Shown here: positions 18,274 through 25,481 of the stretch, piece after piece | How positions within the stretch are numbered: the first letter of the stretch is position 1 | Layout of the letters: every line of letters begins with the position of its first letter | From: Gaiellasilicea sp963763755 | Lineage (GTDB): Bacteria > Actinomycetota > Thermoleophilia > Gaiellales > Gaiellaceae | NCBI GenBank assembly: GCA_963763755.1 | Contig: CAVXQE010000012.1 | Span: 434,001-498,000, forward strand | DNA length: 64,000 nucleotides | Direction: 5' to 3' | The notes under the pieces: model-generated | What the model was told of the DNA's origin: nothing | Seen by the model: the letters and a program-made list of their open reading frames with translations, nothing else | Databases searched by the model: none | Program-made: the position numbers and the translations under genes

Positions 18274-19724
18274 GCCGCGAGCTCCTTCGGCGAACGGTAC
18301 GCGAGCGCCTCCGCGACGTGCTCCGGCAGCACCGCTTCGGCGCCGGCGAGCGCCGCGGCGGTTCGCGCCACGCGCGCGACCCGCGCTCGTCCCCGCCCGG
18401 AGAGCGGCAGGCGCTCGACCGCGCGGCTGAGCAGGTCGTCGGCCTCCTTCGTCCGCGTGAGCAGAGGACCCGAGAGCCGCGCGCGACCGGCCGCGACCCG
18501 CTCGCGCACCGGTGCGGACGGCTCGGACGGCCCGGCCGCCAGCTGCTCGGCGCGAGGGCGTGGCACCGTGACGACGAGGTCGAACCGGTCGAGGAGGGCA
18601 CTCGAGAGCTTGTTCCGGAACGCTGCAAGCCGCTGCGCCGAGCACGTGCACTCGGTCGCCGGGTCTCCGCGGCCGGCACACGGACAGAGGTTCATCGTCG
18701 CCACGAGCTGGAATCGAGCCGGGAAGAGCGCCTGGCCCTGCACCCGTGCGACCGAGACGACGCCGTCCTCGAGCGGCTGCCGAAGCGCCTCGAGCGCCGG
18801 CCGCTGGAACTCGGGCAGCTCGTCGAGAAGCAGGACTCCATGATGGGCGAGGCTCGCCTCGCCCGGACGCGGCCCGGAGCCGCCGCCGACGATCGCCGCG
18901 GTGGAGGCGCTGTGATGCGGCGCGCGGAACGGGCGGTGCGTGATCAGGGGCCGCTCGGGCGAAAGGACGCCGGCAACCGAATGGATGCGCATCACCTCGA
19001 GTGCTTCGCGCGGCTCGAGCGGAGGCAGGATCGAAGGCAGGCGCCGGCCGAGCATCGTCTTCCCGGTTCCGGGTGGTCCCGCAAGCAGCAGGTTGTGGCC
19101 ACCCGCGGCCGCGAGCTCGAGCGCACGTCGCGCGCGCTCCTGGCCGCGCACGTCGGCGAGATCGGGCTGATCGGGCTCCGCCTCCTCGTCCGGCGGGTCG
19201 GCAGGTGGCGGCCGCAGCTCGCCACGGAGGTAGGCGACCGCCTCGGCGAGGTGGCGCACCGGCACTGCCTCGACGCCGCCCAGCTCCGCCTCGCACGCCG
19301 ACTCGGGAGCGCACAGAATCCGCTCGAGCCCTGAGCGCCGCGCGCCTTCGGCGACGGCGAACGCACCGCGCACGGGCCGGACGCGTCCGTCGAGCGCCAG
19401 CTCGCCGACGGCCGCATGCTCCGCGAGCCGCTCGACCGGAAGCTGCCGCGACGCCGCCAGCACCGCCAGTGCGATCGAGAGGTCGAAGCCGGATCCTTCC
19501 TTCCGCAGACCCGCGGGAGCGAGGTTGACGGTGATCCGTTTCAGCGGCCACTCGAGCTGCGCGGAGCCGATGCCGCTGCGGACGCGGTGCTTGGCCTCGG
19601 CGCAGGCCCGATCGGCGAGCCCGACGATGGCGAACCCCGGGAGGCCGCCGTCGATGTGCGCCTCGACCTCGACGCGCCGAGGCTCGATGCCGACGAGGGC
19701 GTGGGTGACGGAGCGCGCGAGCAC
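18270..19724 (-). CDS. comM: YifB/ComM family Mg-chelatase-like AAA+ ATPase
   Basis: A 484-residue protein with an N-terminal Lon-like fold (EAHIDGGLPGFAIVGLADRA, ITVNLAPAGLRKEGSGFDL), then an AAA+ module with Walker A LLAGPPGTGKTML, GEASLAHHGVLLLDELPEF as Walker B region, and a C-terminal cysteine cluster (CPCAGRGDPATECTCS). ComM is a hexameric helicase that promotes branch migration during integration of transforming DNA. Translationally coupled to dprA, so this is a natural-transformation pair; pilus and uptake genes are not in the window. Confidence 0.93.
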   Translation of the reverse strand: MLARSVTHALVGIEPRRVEVEAHIDGGLPGFAIVGLADRACAEAKHRVRSGIGSAQLEWPLKRITVNLAPAGLRKEGSGFDLSIALAVLAASRQLPVERLAEHAAVGELALDGRVRPVRGAFAVAEGARRSGLERILCAPESACEAELGGVEAVPVRHLAEAVAYLRGELRPPPADPPDEEAEPDQPDLADVRGQERARRALELAAAGGHNLLLAGPPGTGKTMLGRRLPSILPPLEPREALEVMRIHSVAGVLSPERPLITHRPFRAPHHSASTAAIVGGGSGPRPGEASLAHHGVLLLDELPEFQRPALEALRQPLEDGVVSVARVQGQALFPARFQLVATMNLCPCAGRGDPATECTCSAQRLAAFRNKLSSALLDRFDLVVTVPRPRAEQLAAGPSEPSAPVRERVAAGRARLSGPLLTRTKEADDLLSRAVERLPLSGRGRARVARVARTAAALAGAEAVLPEHVAEALAYRSPKELAA

Positions 19725-19766
19725 TCCGGCGAGGCTACGCCGGCGTCAGCGTCCGAAGCTCACAAT

Positions 19767-20876
19767 TCAGCGACAGATCAGTATCGATTCGAAGTACTCG
19801 CCGGCGCGCCGCCCCGTGCGGCGGTTGACGTGCCGCTCCAGTCGTTCATCGAGCCGCAGACCGGCACGCTCGAGGATCTCCGGGTAGAGCGCGCGACGGT
19901 CGTTGACCACGATGCAGACAGGGGCGCCGCGCCGCAGCGACCGTGCGCACGCGCGCGAGGACGGCGGCGATCCCGGTCACGTACTCCTCGATCGCGGCCT
20001 TGCTCGTCCCTCGCGCAGCCGCGCCGAGCTCCCGCTCGCGCCGGTCGTCGAGCCCGAGCAGCTCGTAGGCGTAGCGGTGCTGCTCGTGGTAGTCGATCAG
20101 GCCGGGATACGGCGGCGAGGTGACGACACCGTCGTACGGCCCGCCCAGTTCGAGCTCCCGGGCGTCTCCGTGCAGCACGAGCGCAGCCCGACGCGGATCG
20201 CGCACCTCGGCGAAGGCTCGAATCCGGGCTGCGGTGTCGGTCAGGTAGCGAGAGAGGAACTTGCCGGCGCTCTCGACCGGGCGGCAGATCCGGCGGTGCT
20301 TGTGGCACCAGTACTCGCCCTGCTGCGGCGCGCGCGGAAAGTCGAGGTCGAAGTGAGTCGTCAGGCGCGCCGAGCGCGCGGCGCGCGCGAGCACGACCCG
20401 CAGCACGTCCTGGCTCGCGTAGCTCCGCGATCAGCGAGCGGAAGTGCAGTAGCTCGGCCGCGGCCTGCGGCGCAAACCACTCGGCGACGAAGCCGGTCGG
20501 TCGCTCGGTCGACGCCGCCAGCCGCCTTCCCACGTCGCGCACATCCGCGTCGAGCGACTGCGAGATCGTGCTCGCGCGTCTTGACCGAGACGAGGAGCGC
20601 GTTGAACGCTGCGATGTCGACCCCGACGGCGTCGTAGCCGGACTCGAGCGCCTGCACGAGCGTCGTCCCCGAGCCGGCGAACGGGTCGAGCACCCGCCCA
20701 CCAGGACGCACGTAGCGCTCGAGCAGCGCCTCGACGAGCTGCGGAACGAACTTGCCGAGATAGGGATGGAGCCTGTGGACGTGCTTCGTCCGCTCGCGTT
20801 CGGGGAGATCCCGCTCCGACCACGAGAGGGCGAGGTCGATCTCGCCGTAGAGCTGCGTCTGCGTGAGCGCCACCAC
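19767..20876 (-). CDS. DNA methyltransferase, N4-C/N6-A amino-MTase class (three frameshifts)
   Basis: The N terminus has HRLHPYLGKFVPQLVEALL followed by SAM motif I DPFAGSGTTLVQALESG; the catalytic motif IV TSPPYPGLIDYHEQHRY lies later, so motif I precedes IV (alpha/gamma-like order). Apparent indels near 20575, 20415 and 19925 split it; rejoined, it is about 370 residues and ends EYFESILICR. TSPPY is typical of exocyclic-amino methyltransferases. No restriction enzyme or specificity subunit is next to it, so it is an orphan modification enzyme or a regulatory MTase; a TRM11-like RNA MTase cannot be fully excluded. Confidence 0.72.
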
Positions 20877-20907
20877 TCCGCATTCGCCACCCCGCTACGG
20901 TCGCCTC

Positions 20908-21081
20908 CTAGGAGGGCTCCCGTCCGCGAGCGTCGGTGTCCTGCGGCTCCTCGGGAAGCTCGAGCGCGACGGCGCCACTGCCGAGCGGGCGTCGCGGCGG
21001 CCCGGAAGGGACGAGCGCTGACTCCTCGTCCGGTGGCGCGGACGGCGGCTCCGGCGGCGCGAGCCCGAGAGCCCGCTTCAT
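20908..21081 (-). CDS. Possible short proline-rich ORF
   Basis: A 57-codon frame starting MKRALGLAPPEPPSAPPDEE, between htpX and the methyltransferase. It is rich in proline and acidic residues and has no recognisable domain. An in-frame stop lies 11 codons upstream, so the frame is closed. No clear ribosome site is seen. It could be a genuine small gene or spacer sequence; kept because it fills the gap in the right orientation. Confidence 0.25.
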   Translation of the reverse strand: MKRALGLAPPEPPSAPPDEESALVPSGPPRRPLGSGAVALELPEEPQDTDARGREPS

Positions 21082-21111
21082 CCGCCGCCAGAGACCGCCC
21101 GCGCATCGTAC

Positions 21112-21993
21112 CTAGTAGTGGATGCCGTTCGCGGCGTCGAGCTCCTTCAGACGCCTGATCCGCTCTGCCATCGGCGGATGCGTCGAGAAGAGCGCCGTCA
21201 GGCCCTGCCGCTTGAGCGGGTTGGCGATGTAGAGCGACTCGGTCGCCGGGTTCACGTTCATCGGCACGGCCTCGACTCCGCGCTCGAGCGTCCCGAGCGC
21301 CTCCGCCAGCGGCCGGCCCTCGCCGAGATATTGCGCCGCGGTCGCGTCCGCAAGGTACTCGCGCTGACGCGAGACGGCGAGCTGCAGGATCATGGCCGCG
21401 ATCGGGGCGACGATGACTGCGGCGAGCACGCCGACGATCCCCAGCGGATTGTCGTCGTCGTCTCCGCCACCGAAGAACATCGAGAACTGCAGGATGTTCG
21501 CGATCGCCGCGATCGCGGCGCCGATCATCGCGGCGATCGTCATCACGAGGATGTCGCGGTTCGCCACATGCCCCATCTCGTGCGCGAGGACGCCCTTGAC
21601 CTGCTCGCGCGGCAGGTAGCGGAGCAGCCCTTCGGTCACGGCGATGACGGCATTCTTCGGGTTCCGGCCGGTCGCAAAGGCGTTGGGCTGCTCGGACGGG
21701 ATGAGGTAGACCCGCGGCATCGGCACACCGGCCTTGCCGGCGATCTCCTCGATGTCGCGGTAGAGCTCCGGCTGCTCGCTCTGCGAGACGGGCCGTGCCT
21801 TGCTCGCCTTGAGCGCGAGCTTGTCCGACTTCCAGTACATCACGAGGTTGAAGACGATCGCGATGCCTGCAAAGAGGATGAGTCCGGCTGAGCCGCCGAA
21901 GACGTAACCGAGGCTCACGAACAGCGCCGCGAGCCCGGAGATGATGATCCAGGTGCGGGCCTGGGTCATGAATCTGGTGCGTGTGGTCGACAT
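21112..21993 (-). CDS. htpX: HtpX-family membrane zinc metalloprotease
   Basis: A 293-residue M48 peptidase starting MSTTRTRFMTQARTWIIISG. Two N-terminal membrane helices, the zinc motif VLAHEMGHVANRD (HExxH), two further hydrophobic segments around GAAIAAIANILQFSMFF and GVLAAVIVAPIAAMILQLA, and the third ligand region SRQREYLADATAAQYLG. HtpX degrades misfolded membrane proteins. A strong 12-bp inverted repeat lies just upstream of its ribosome site and may control it. Confidence 0.94.
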   Translation of the reverse strand: MSTTRTRFMTQARTWIIISGLAALFVSLGYVFGGSAGLILFAGIAIVFNLVMYWKSDKLALKASKARPVSQSEQPELYRDIEEIAGKAGVPMPRVYLIPSEQPNAFATGRNPKNAVIAVTEGLLRYLPREQVKGVLAHEMGHVANRDILVMTIAAMIGAAIAAIANILQFSMFFGGGDDDDNPLGIVGVLAAVIVAPIAAMILQLAVSRQREYLADATAAQYLGEGRPLAEALGTLERGVEAVPMNVNPATESLYIANPLKRQGLTALFSTHPPMAERIRRLKELDAANGIHY

Positions 21994-22011
21994 GAGAGTG
22001 TCGGTGTTCCT

Positions 22012-22048
22012 TTCCGGCTGAATGAGTTGTCTCTGGATTCAGCCGGAA
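22012..22048 (-). promoter_or_regulatory. 12-bp inverted repeat in the htpX leader
   Basis: TTCCGGCTGAAT (22012-22023) and ATTCAGCCGGAA (22037-22048) are perfect complements separated by 13 bases, ending 19 bases before the htpX ATG and next to its GGAAAGGAA-like ribosome site. It could be a repressor operator or a leader hairpin that masks the ribosome site. It does not match the CIRCE heat-shock operator. The 150 bases between it and yraN show no other clear feature. Confidence 0.5.
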
Positions 22049-22201
22049 GTTTCTCCCGCCGAGGCTCTGCGAGCCTGCGGCCAGCGCGCCCGGGCCGAAG
22101 CCGTTCTGACGAGTGCGCTCGTTCGGGGATAGTGCCTCCCGGCAACGCCGATTGTAGCCCCCAGGGTGGCCGTTGCGTGTTGCTGCGGAGTTAAAGCTGG
22201 G

Positions 22202-22537
22202 TTAGACGGCTACGCGCTCGAGCTCGCCGGGCCGCACCGCGACGACCTCGAACCGGCATTCGAGCGCCAGAAACGCCGGGTTCCGGGCCAGCCACGTCTC
22301 CGCGGCGAGCCGCAGCCGCCGCAGCTTCTCCTCGTCGACCATCTCGAGCGGGTCGCCGAACCCGTCGCCGGTCTTCCCCTTGACCTCGCAGAAGACGAGC
22401 CGACGGCCGCGCCGGACGATCAGGTCGAGCTCGTACCCGCCCGACCAGACATTCGTGCCGAGAATGCGGTAGCCGCGCAGGCGGTAGTGGCGGGCGGCGC
22501 GTCGCTCGAGCTCCGAGCCCTTCGAGGATGAGCTCAC
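22202..22537 (-). CDS. yraN: YraN/UPF0102 family nuclease-like protein
   Basis: A 111-residue protein with the endonuclease-like core of the family: GSELERRAARHYRLRGYRIL, ELDLIVRRGRRLVFCEVKGK (the D...E-x-K triad) and DEEKLRRLRLAAETWL. Its conserved neighbours rnhB and comM/dprA are typical. Function is unproven in the family; a Holliday-junction resolvase-like fold is known. Start GTG 22537; the structured element at 22546 lies only 8 bases upstream and covers its ribosome-binding region. Confidence 0.9.
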   Translation of the reverse strand: MSSSSKGSELERRAARHYRLRGYRILGTNVWSGGYELDLIVRRGRRLVFCEVKGKTGDGFGDPLEMVDEEKLRRLRLAAETWLARNPAFLALECRFEVVAVRPGELERVAV

Positions 22538-22545
22538 GATCGGGG

Positions 22546-22698
22546 CCCTCGCGTTCCTGGGGCGCCGTCGGTGGTGCCGGGCCGGAGGGGACAGTACGGA
22601 AGTACGAACCCGGAGAGCCCGGTGCCGCCGACGGCGTCAGGCAACGCCGGAGGCCGGCTCCGCCGGCCGGGAGGCGTTGCCGGCCAGGGGCGCGAGGG
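22546..22698 (+). ncRNA. Structured RNA element, copy A
   Basis: A three-helix element. Outer helix: CCCTCGCG-TT-CCTGG (22546-22560) with CCAGG-GG-CGCGAGGG (22684-22698), perfectly paired. Hairpin 1: GGCGCCGTCGG (22561) with CCGACGGCGTC (22628), then GGTGCCGGGC with GCCCGGTGCC, then the conserved core and a GTAC-GGAA-GTAC tip with a GNRA-type loop. Hairpin 2: GGCAACGCC (22640) with GGCGTTGCC (22673), an internal loop GGA/GGGA, then GGCCGGC-TCC-GCCGGCC. The purine-rich loops make sense only on the + strand, opposite to the surrounding genes. It covers the 3' end of rnhB and the yraN leader. Confidence 0.7.
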
Positions 22699-23326
22699 CT
22701 GCGTAGGCAAGGGCGTTGAAGGAGAGGCGGTGCTGGTCGCTCGGCCCGTGCTCGCGGACGGCGGCGGAGTGGCCGGGCGTGATGTAGCCGACGTGGCGCG
22801 AGAACCCGTAGCGCGGATAGAGCGCGTCGAGCCGGCGCATGACGCGATCGCGCGTCACCTTCGCGATGATCGAGGCAGCGGCGATCGCGGCGCTCTTCGT
22901 GTCGCCGTCGACGACCGCGCGATGCGCCGGCGCGAGCGGCCCGAGCCGGAAGCCGTCGACGAGACACGCTTCCGCCGGCGGCGCCAGATCGGAGAGGACG
23001 GAGCGCAAGCCCCAGAGGTTGGACTTGTGGAGACCGTTCCGGTCGATGTCGGTGCAGGGGATGACACGGACGCTGATCCGGGTTGCGCAGCCGACGACCG
23101 CGCGGAAGAGCTCCTCACGCTCGGCGGGCGTGACCTGCTTGGAGTCGTTGAGCGTCGCGAGCGGGCGAACGCGGTGATTCCGGAGGCAGTCGTAGTCCAG
23201 CAGCACGCCGGCCACCACGAGGGGCCCTGCGAGTGAGCCGCGGCCGGCCTCGTCGGCACCCGCGACGAAGCGTGCTCCGAGCTTCCGGTCGTAGGAGAGG
23301 AGCTTCTGACCTATGGAACGGGGCAC
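22637..23326 (-). CDS. rnhB: Ribonuclease HII
   Basis: About 229 residues. Catalytic acidic residues are in GADEAGRGSLAGPLVVAG (DE pair), LVDGFRLG and DGDTKSAAIAAASIIAKVTRD. It nicks RNA-DNA hybrids at ribonucleotides. GTG 23326 (MPRSIGQKLLSYDRKLG) gives the usual N terminus; a TTG 13 codons upstream is the alternative. The last ~15 residues (LAGNASRPAEPASGVA) and the stop are encoded by the structured element, which has evidently replaced the original 3' end. Confidence 0.93.
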   Translation of the reverse strand: MPRSIGQKLLSYDRKLGARFVAGADEAGRGSLAGPLVVAGVLLDYDCLRNHRVRPLATLNDSKQVTPAEREELFRAVVGCATRISVRVIPCTDIDRNGLHKSNLWGLRSVLSDLAPPAEACLVDGFRLGPLAPAHRAVVDGDTKSAAIAAASIIAKVTRDRVMRRLDALYPRYGFSRHVGYITPGHSAAVREHGPSDQHRLSFNALAYAALAPLAGNASRPAEPASGVA

Positions 23327-23391
23327 GGCTCCGACTGTAGCCGGTGTCGCGGTCGGCGACTGCAACGACTCCGTCGCGAATCAGAAGCGGA

Positions 23392-23724
23392 TCAGAAACC
23401 GAGTACGCAGCCGGCGTCGCGCTCGTCGAGCGCGACGGTCACATGTTGCCGCTCCCGGTCGACGTGCACGACGAACCAGTCGCAGCCGCCCTCGATGCGG
23501 CGCACGGCGCACGTGAACTCGTCCGTCTCCTCGTCGCGGAACCAGACGCCGCGAGCGTCCGTGCAGTGAACGTCCTCGGCGTCGTAGCCCGAGTCGGCGC
23601 CGAGCGCGCGCACGTGCGCCTGCACCTCCTCGCGCGCATCTTCCTGCTGGGCGTCCTCGACGACACAGCCGGCGGCGACGAGCGCGAACGCCGTCAGAAA
23701 GAGGGCGCTACGACTTCTCGTCAG
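23392..23724 (-). CDS. Small secreted lipoprotein, unknown function
   Basis: The frame reads TRSRSALFLTAFALVAAGC, a short basic stretch, hydrophobic core and lipobox-like AAGC, then a ~90-residue mature part with three further cysteines (HCTDARGVWF, FTCAVRR, GGCDWFVVHVDRE). ATG 23625 would lose the signal peptide. The only codon placed for the full signal is CTG 23724, overlapping the end of rplS by 17 bases; a CTG start is rare, so a start further up or a sequence error is possible. No family recognised. Confidence 0.5.
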   Translation of the reverse strand: MTRSRSALFLTAFALVAAGCVVEDAQQEDAREEVQAHVRALGADSGYDAEDVHCTDARGVWFRDEETDEFTCAVRRIEGGCDWFVVHVDRERQHVTVALDERDAGCVLGF

Positions 23725-24427
23725 CGGGCGTGTCGTCGGACGGCTCGTCCGCCCCAGCCTCGTCCGCCGCAGTCTCGTCCGCGGCAGGCTCGTCGGCGAC
23801 GGCCTCGGGCTCGACCTCTGCCTCGGCTTCGGCGACCGGCTCCTCGGCGGGAGCCTCCTCGGCTACAGGCTCCTCGACCGGAGCTTCCTCGACCTCCACC
23901 GGCTCGAGATCAGCGGCTGCGGCGGCCTCCACCTCGGCAGTCGCCTCTGCCTCAGCAGCCGCTTCTGCCTCCACGGCTTCGGCCTCAGCAGCGGCGGCAG
24001 CCTCGACGTCTGCGGCGTCGGCCGCGATGGCGGCCTTGGCTGCCTCCGCCTCGGCCTTGGTCGCGGCGACCTGGGCGGGCGTCTGGCGCAGCTCGCGGAC
24101 GCGGGCCTTCTTGCCGACCTTCTCGCGCAGGTAGTAGAGCTTGGCGCGATTCACGTCGCCGACCGCGCCGACCTCGATCTTCTCGATCTTGGGGGAGTGG
24201 ACGGGAAACGTCCGCTCGACGCCGATGCCGAACGACTGCTTGCGGACCGTGAACGTCTCGCGCGCCCCGGAGCCTTGCCGCTTGATCACGACGCCCTCGA
24301 AGACCTGCACGCGGCGGCGCGTGCCCTCGATCACCTGAAAGTGCACGCGGACGGTGTCGCCCGCTTTGAAGCGGGGAATGTCCTTGCGCAGCTGGCGCTG
24401 CTCGATGCTCTCGATGATCGTGCTCAT
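23708..24427 (-). CDS. rplS: 50S ribosomal protein L19 with long acidic C-terminal tail
   Basis: Residues 1 to ~112 are a normal L19: IPRFKAGDTVRVHFQVIEG, FEGVVIKRQGSGARETFTVR, GVERTFPVHSPKIEKIEV, KLYYLREKVGKKARVRE. Then come about 125 extra residues almost entirely of A, E, D, V and P, first Ala/Glu-rich (KAEAEAAKAAIAADAADVE), then Glu/Pro repeats, ending DDTPADEKS. L19 proteins are usually ~115 residues. The tail is in frame with no sign of a shift. L19 sits at the 30S-50S interface; the tail is expected to be disordered. Confidence 0.93.
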   Translation of the reverse strand: MSTIIESIEQRQLRKDIPRFKAGDTVRVHFQVIEGTRRRVQVFEGVVIKRQGSGARETFTVRKQSFGIGVERTFPVHSPKIEKIEVGAVGDVNRAKLYYLREKVGKKARVRELRQTPAQVAATKAEAEAAKAAIAADAADVEAAAAAEAEAVEAEAAAEAEATAEVEAAAAADLEPVEVEEAPVEEPVAEEAPAEEPVAEAEAEVEPEAVADEPAADETAADEAGADEPSDDTPADEKS

Positions 24428-24486
24428 GGCAAAAGGTGGCTGGTGAGCCGGTGCGCCATGGTAGCGAAACCCAGCAGCCGTCAGCG

Positions 24487-24637
24487 GCTGACGTCTCCGG
24501 CGGCCCGCTCGCGGTGCGGGGCCGGAGGGGATAGTACGGACGTACAGACCCGGAGAGTCCCGTGCCGCGAGCGGGCCGAGCGCTCGGCGGAGCCGGGCTT
24601 CGCCCGGCGGGAGCCGAGCGTGGCCGGTGGCGTCAGC
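24487..24637 (+). ncRNA. Structured RNA element, copy B
   Basis: Same architecture as the element at 22546. Outer helix: GCTGACG (24487) with CGTCAGC (24631), then CCGG with CCGG. Hairpin 1: a 13-bp perfect helix GGCCCGCTCGCGG (24502) with CCGCGAGCGGGCC (24565), then the shared core with tip GTAC-GGAC-GTAC. Hairpin 2: CGCTCGGC (24581) with GCCGAGCG (24613), internal loop GGA/GGGA, then GCCGGGC-TTC-GCCCGGC. The core differs from copy A at few positions, and a C-G pair there is a G-C pair here. It overlaps the lepB stop codon and fills the lepB-rplS gap; orientation is opposite to both genes. Confidence 0.7.
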
Positions 24638-25481
24638 GGACGCTGATCCTGTTCGGGGGCCAATACGTGGCGAAGACCTTCCCGATCAGGTTCTTCCTCG
24701 GCACGGTCCCCCACTCGCGCGAGTCGCACGACTGGGATCGGTTGTCGCCCATCATGAAGTACTGCCCCTGGGGCACCGAGTAACTCTCGGGACCGCGCGT
24801 GTCGCGCCGGTTCTTGCCGATGTACGGCTCGTCGAGCTTCTTGCCGTTGATGTAGACGTAGCTGAGTCCGCCCTCCGAGCGCAGCTCGACCTGGTCGCCC
24901 GGGAGGCCGATCAGCCGCTTGACGAACGTGCCGCCCGCGCCGCAGCGCACGCGCGCCGCCGGTGGCGTCTGAAAGACGATGATCTCGCCGCGTTTCGGGT
25001 CGCGGAAGCGATAGATGAAGCGGTTTGCGAGCACCCGGTCCGAGAAGCGCGCCTCACAGCCGTTTGCGGGCTTGGCGCAGTGCAGCGTCGGCTCCATCGA
25101 CGAGGACGGGATCCGGTACGGGTTGACGATCCACGCCTTGATCGCGAGCACGATCGCGATCGCACCGACGATGGTCACGACCCAGTCGATGGTGACACGC
25201 AGACCGTGCGGCAGGCCCTGCGTCAGGCGATCGACCGGGTTGCGCGAGCGGTGCCGCTGGGGCTCCGGCTCCGGCTCGACCGAGGGCAGGCCCCAGCCTG
25301 GCTCGAGCGTGCGGTCGTACTCGGCGCGGCTGAACGGGTCGGCGAGGGTCTGGTAGGCGGCCTTCAGCTCACGGATGCGCTCGTCGCTCCACGCCATGTC
25401 GCGTTCGCGGGCGAACGCCTCGTCGATCTCCGACCGTGTGGCCTCACGATCGACGCCGAGGCTCGCGTAGTGGTCGTTCAC
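24633..25481 (-). CDS. lepB: Signal peptidase I with N-terminal J-like domain
   Basis: 282 residues from GTG 25481, which overlaps the trmD stop (GTGA). Residues 1 to ~60 look like a DnaJ J-domain (NDHYASLGVDREATRSEIDE ... LKAAYQTLADPFSRAEYDRT), though the HPD tripeptide is not intact. Then a proline-rich linker, one membrane helix (VVTIVGAIAIVLAIKAWIV) and the S26 peptidase: catalytic serine in PYRIPSSSMEPTL, lysine in GGTFVKRLIGLPGDQ, and GQYFMMGDNRSQSCDSREWG. It cleaves Sec/Tat signal peptides at the outer membrane face. A cytosolic J-like domain on LepB is unusual. Confidence 0.9.
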   Translation of the reverse strand: MNDHYASLGVDREATRSEIDEAFARERDMAWSDERIRELKAAYQTLADPFSRAEYDRTLEPGWGLPSVEPEPEPQRHRSRNPVDRLTQGLPHGLRVTIDWVVTIVGAIAIVLAIKAWIVNPYRIPSSSMEPTLHCAKPANGCEARFSDRVLANRFIYRFRDPKRGEIIVFQTPPAARVRCGAGGTFVKRLIGLPGDQVELRSEGGLSYVYINGKKLDEPYIGKNRRDTRGPESYSVPQGQYFMMGDNRSQSCDSREWGTVPRKNLIGKVFATYWPPNRISVR

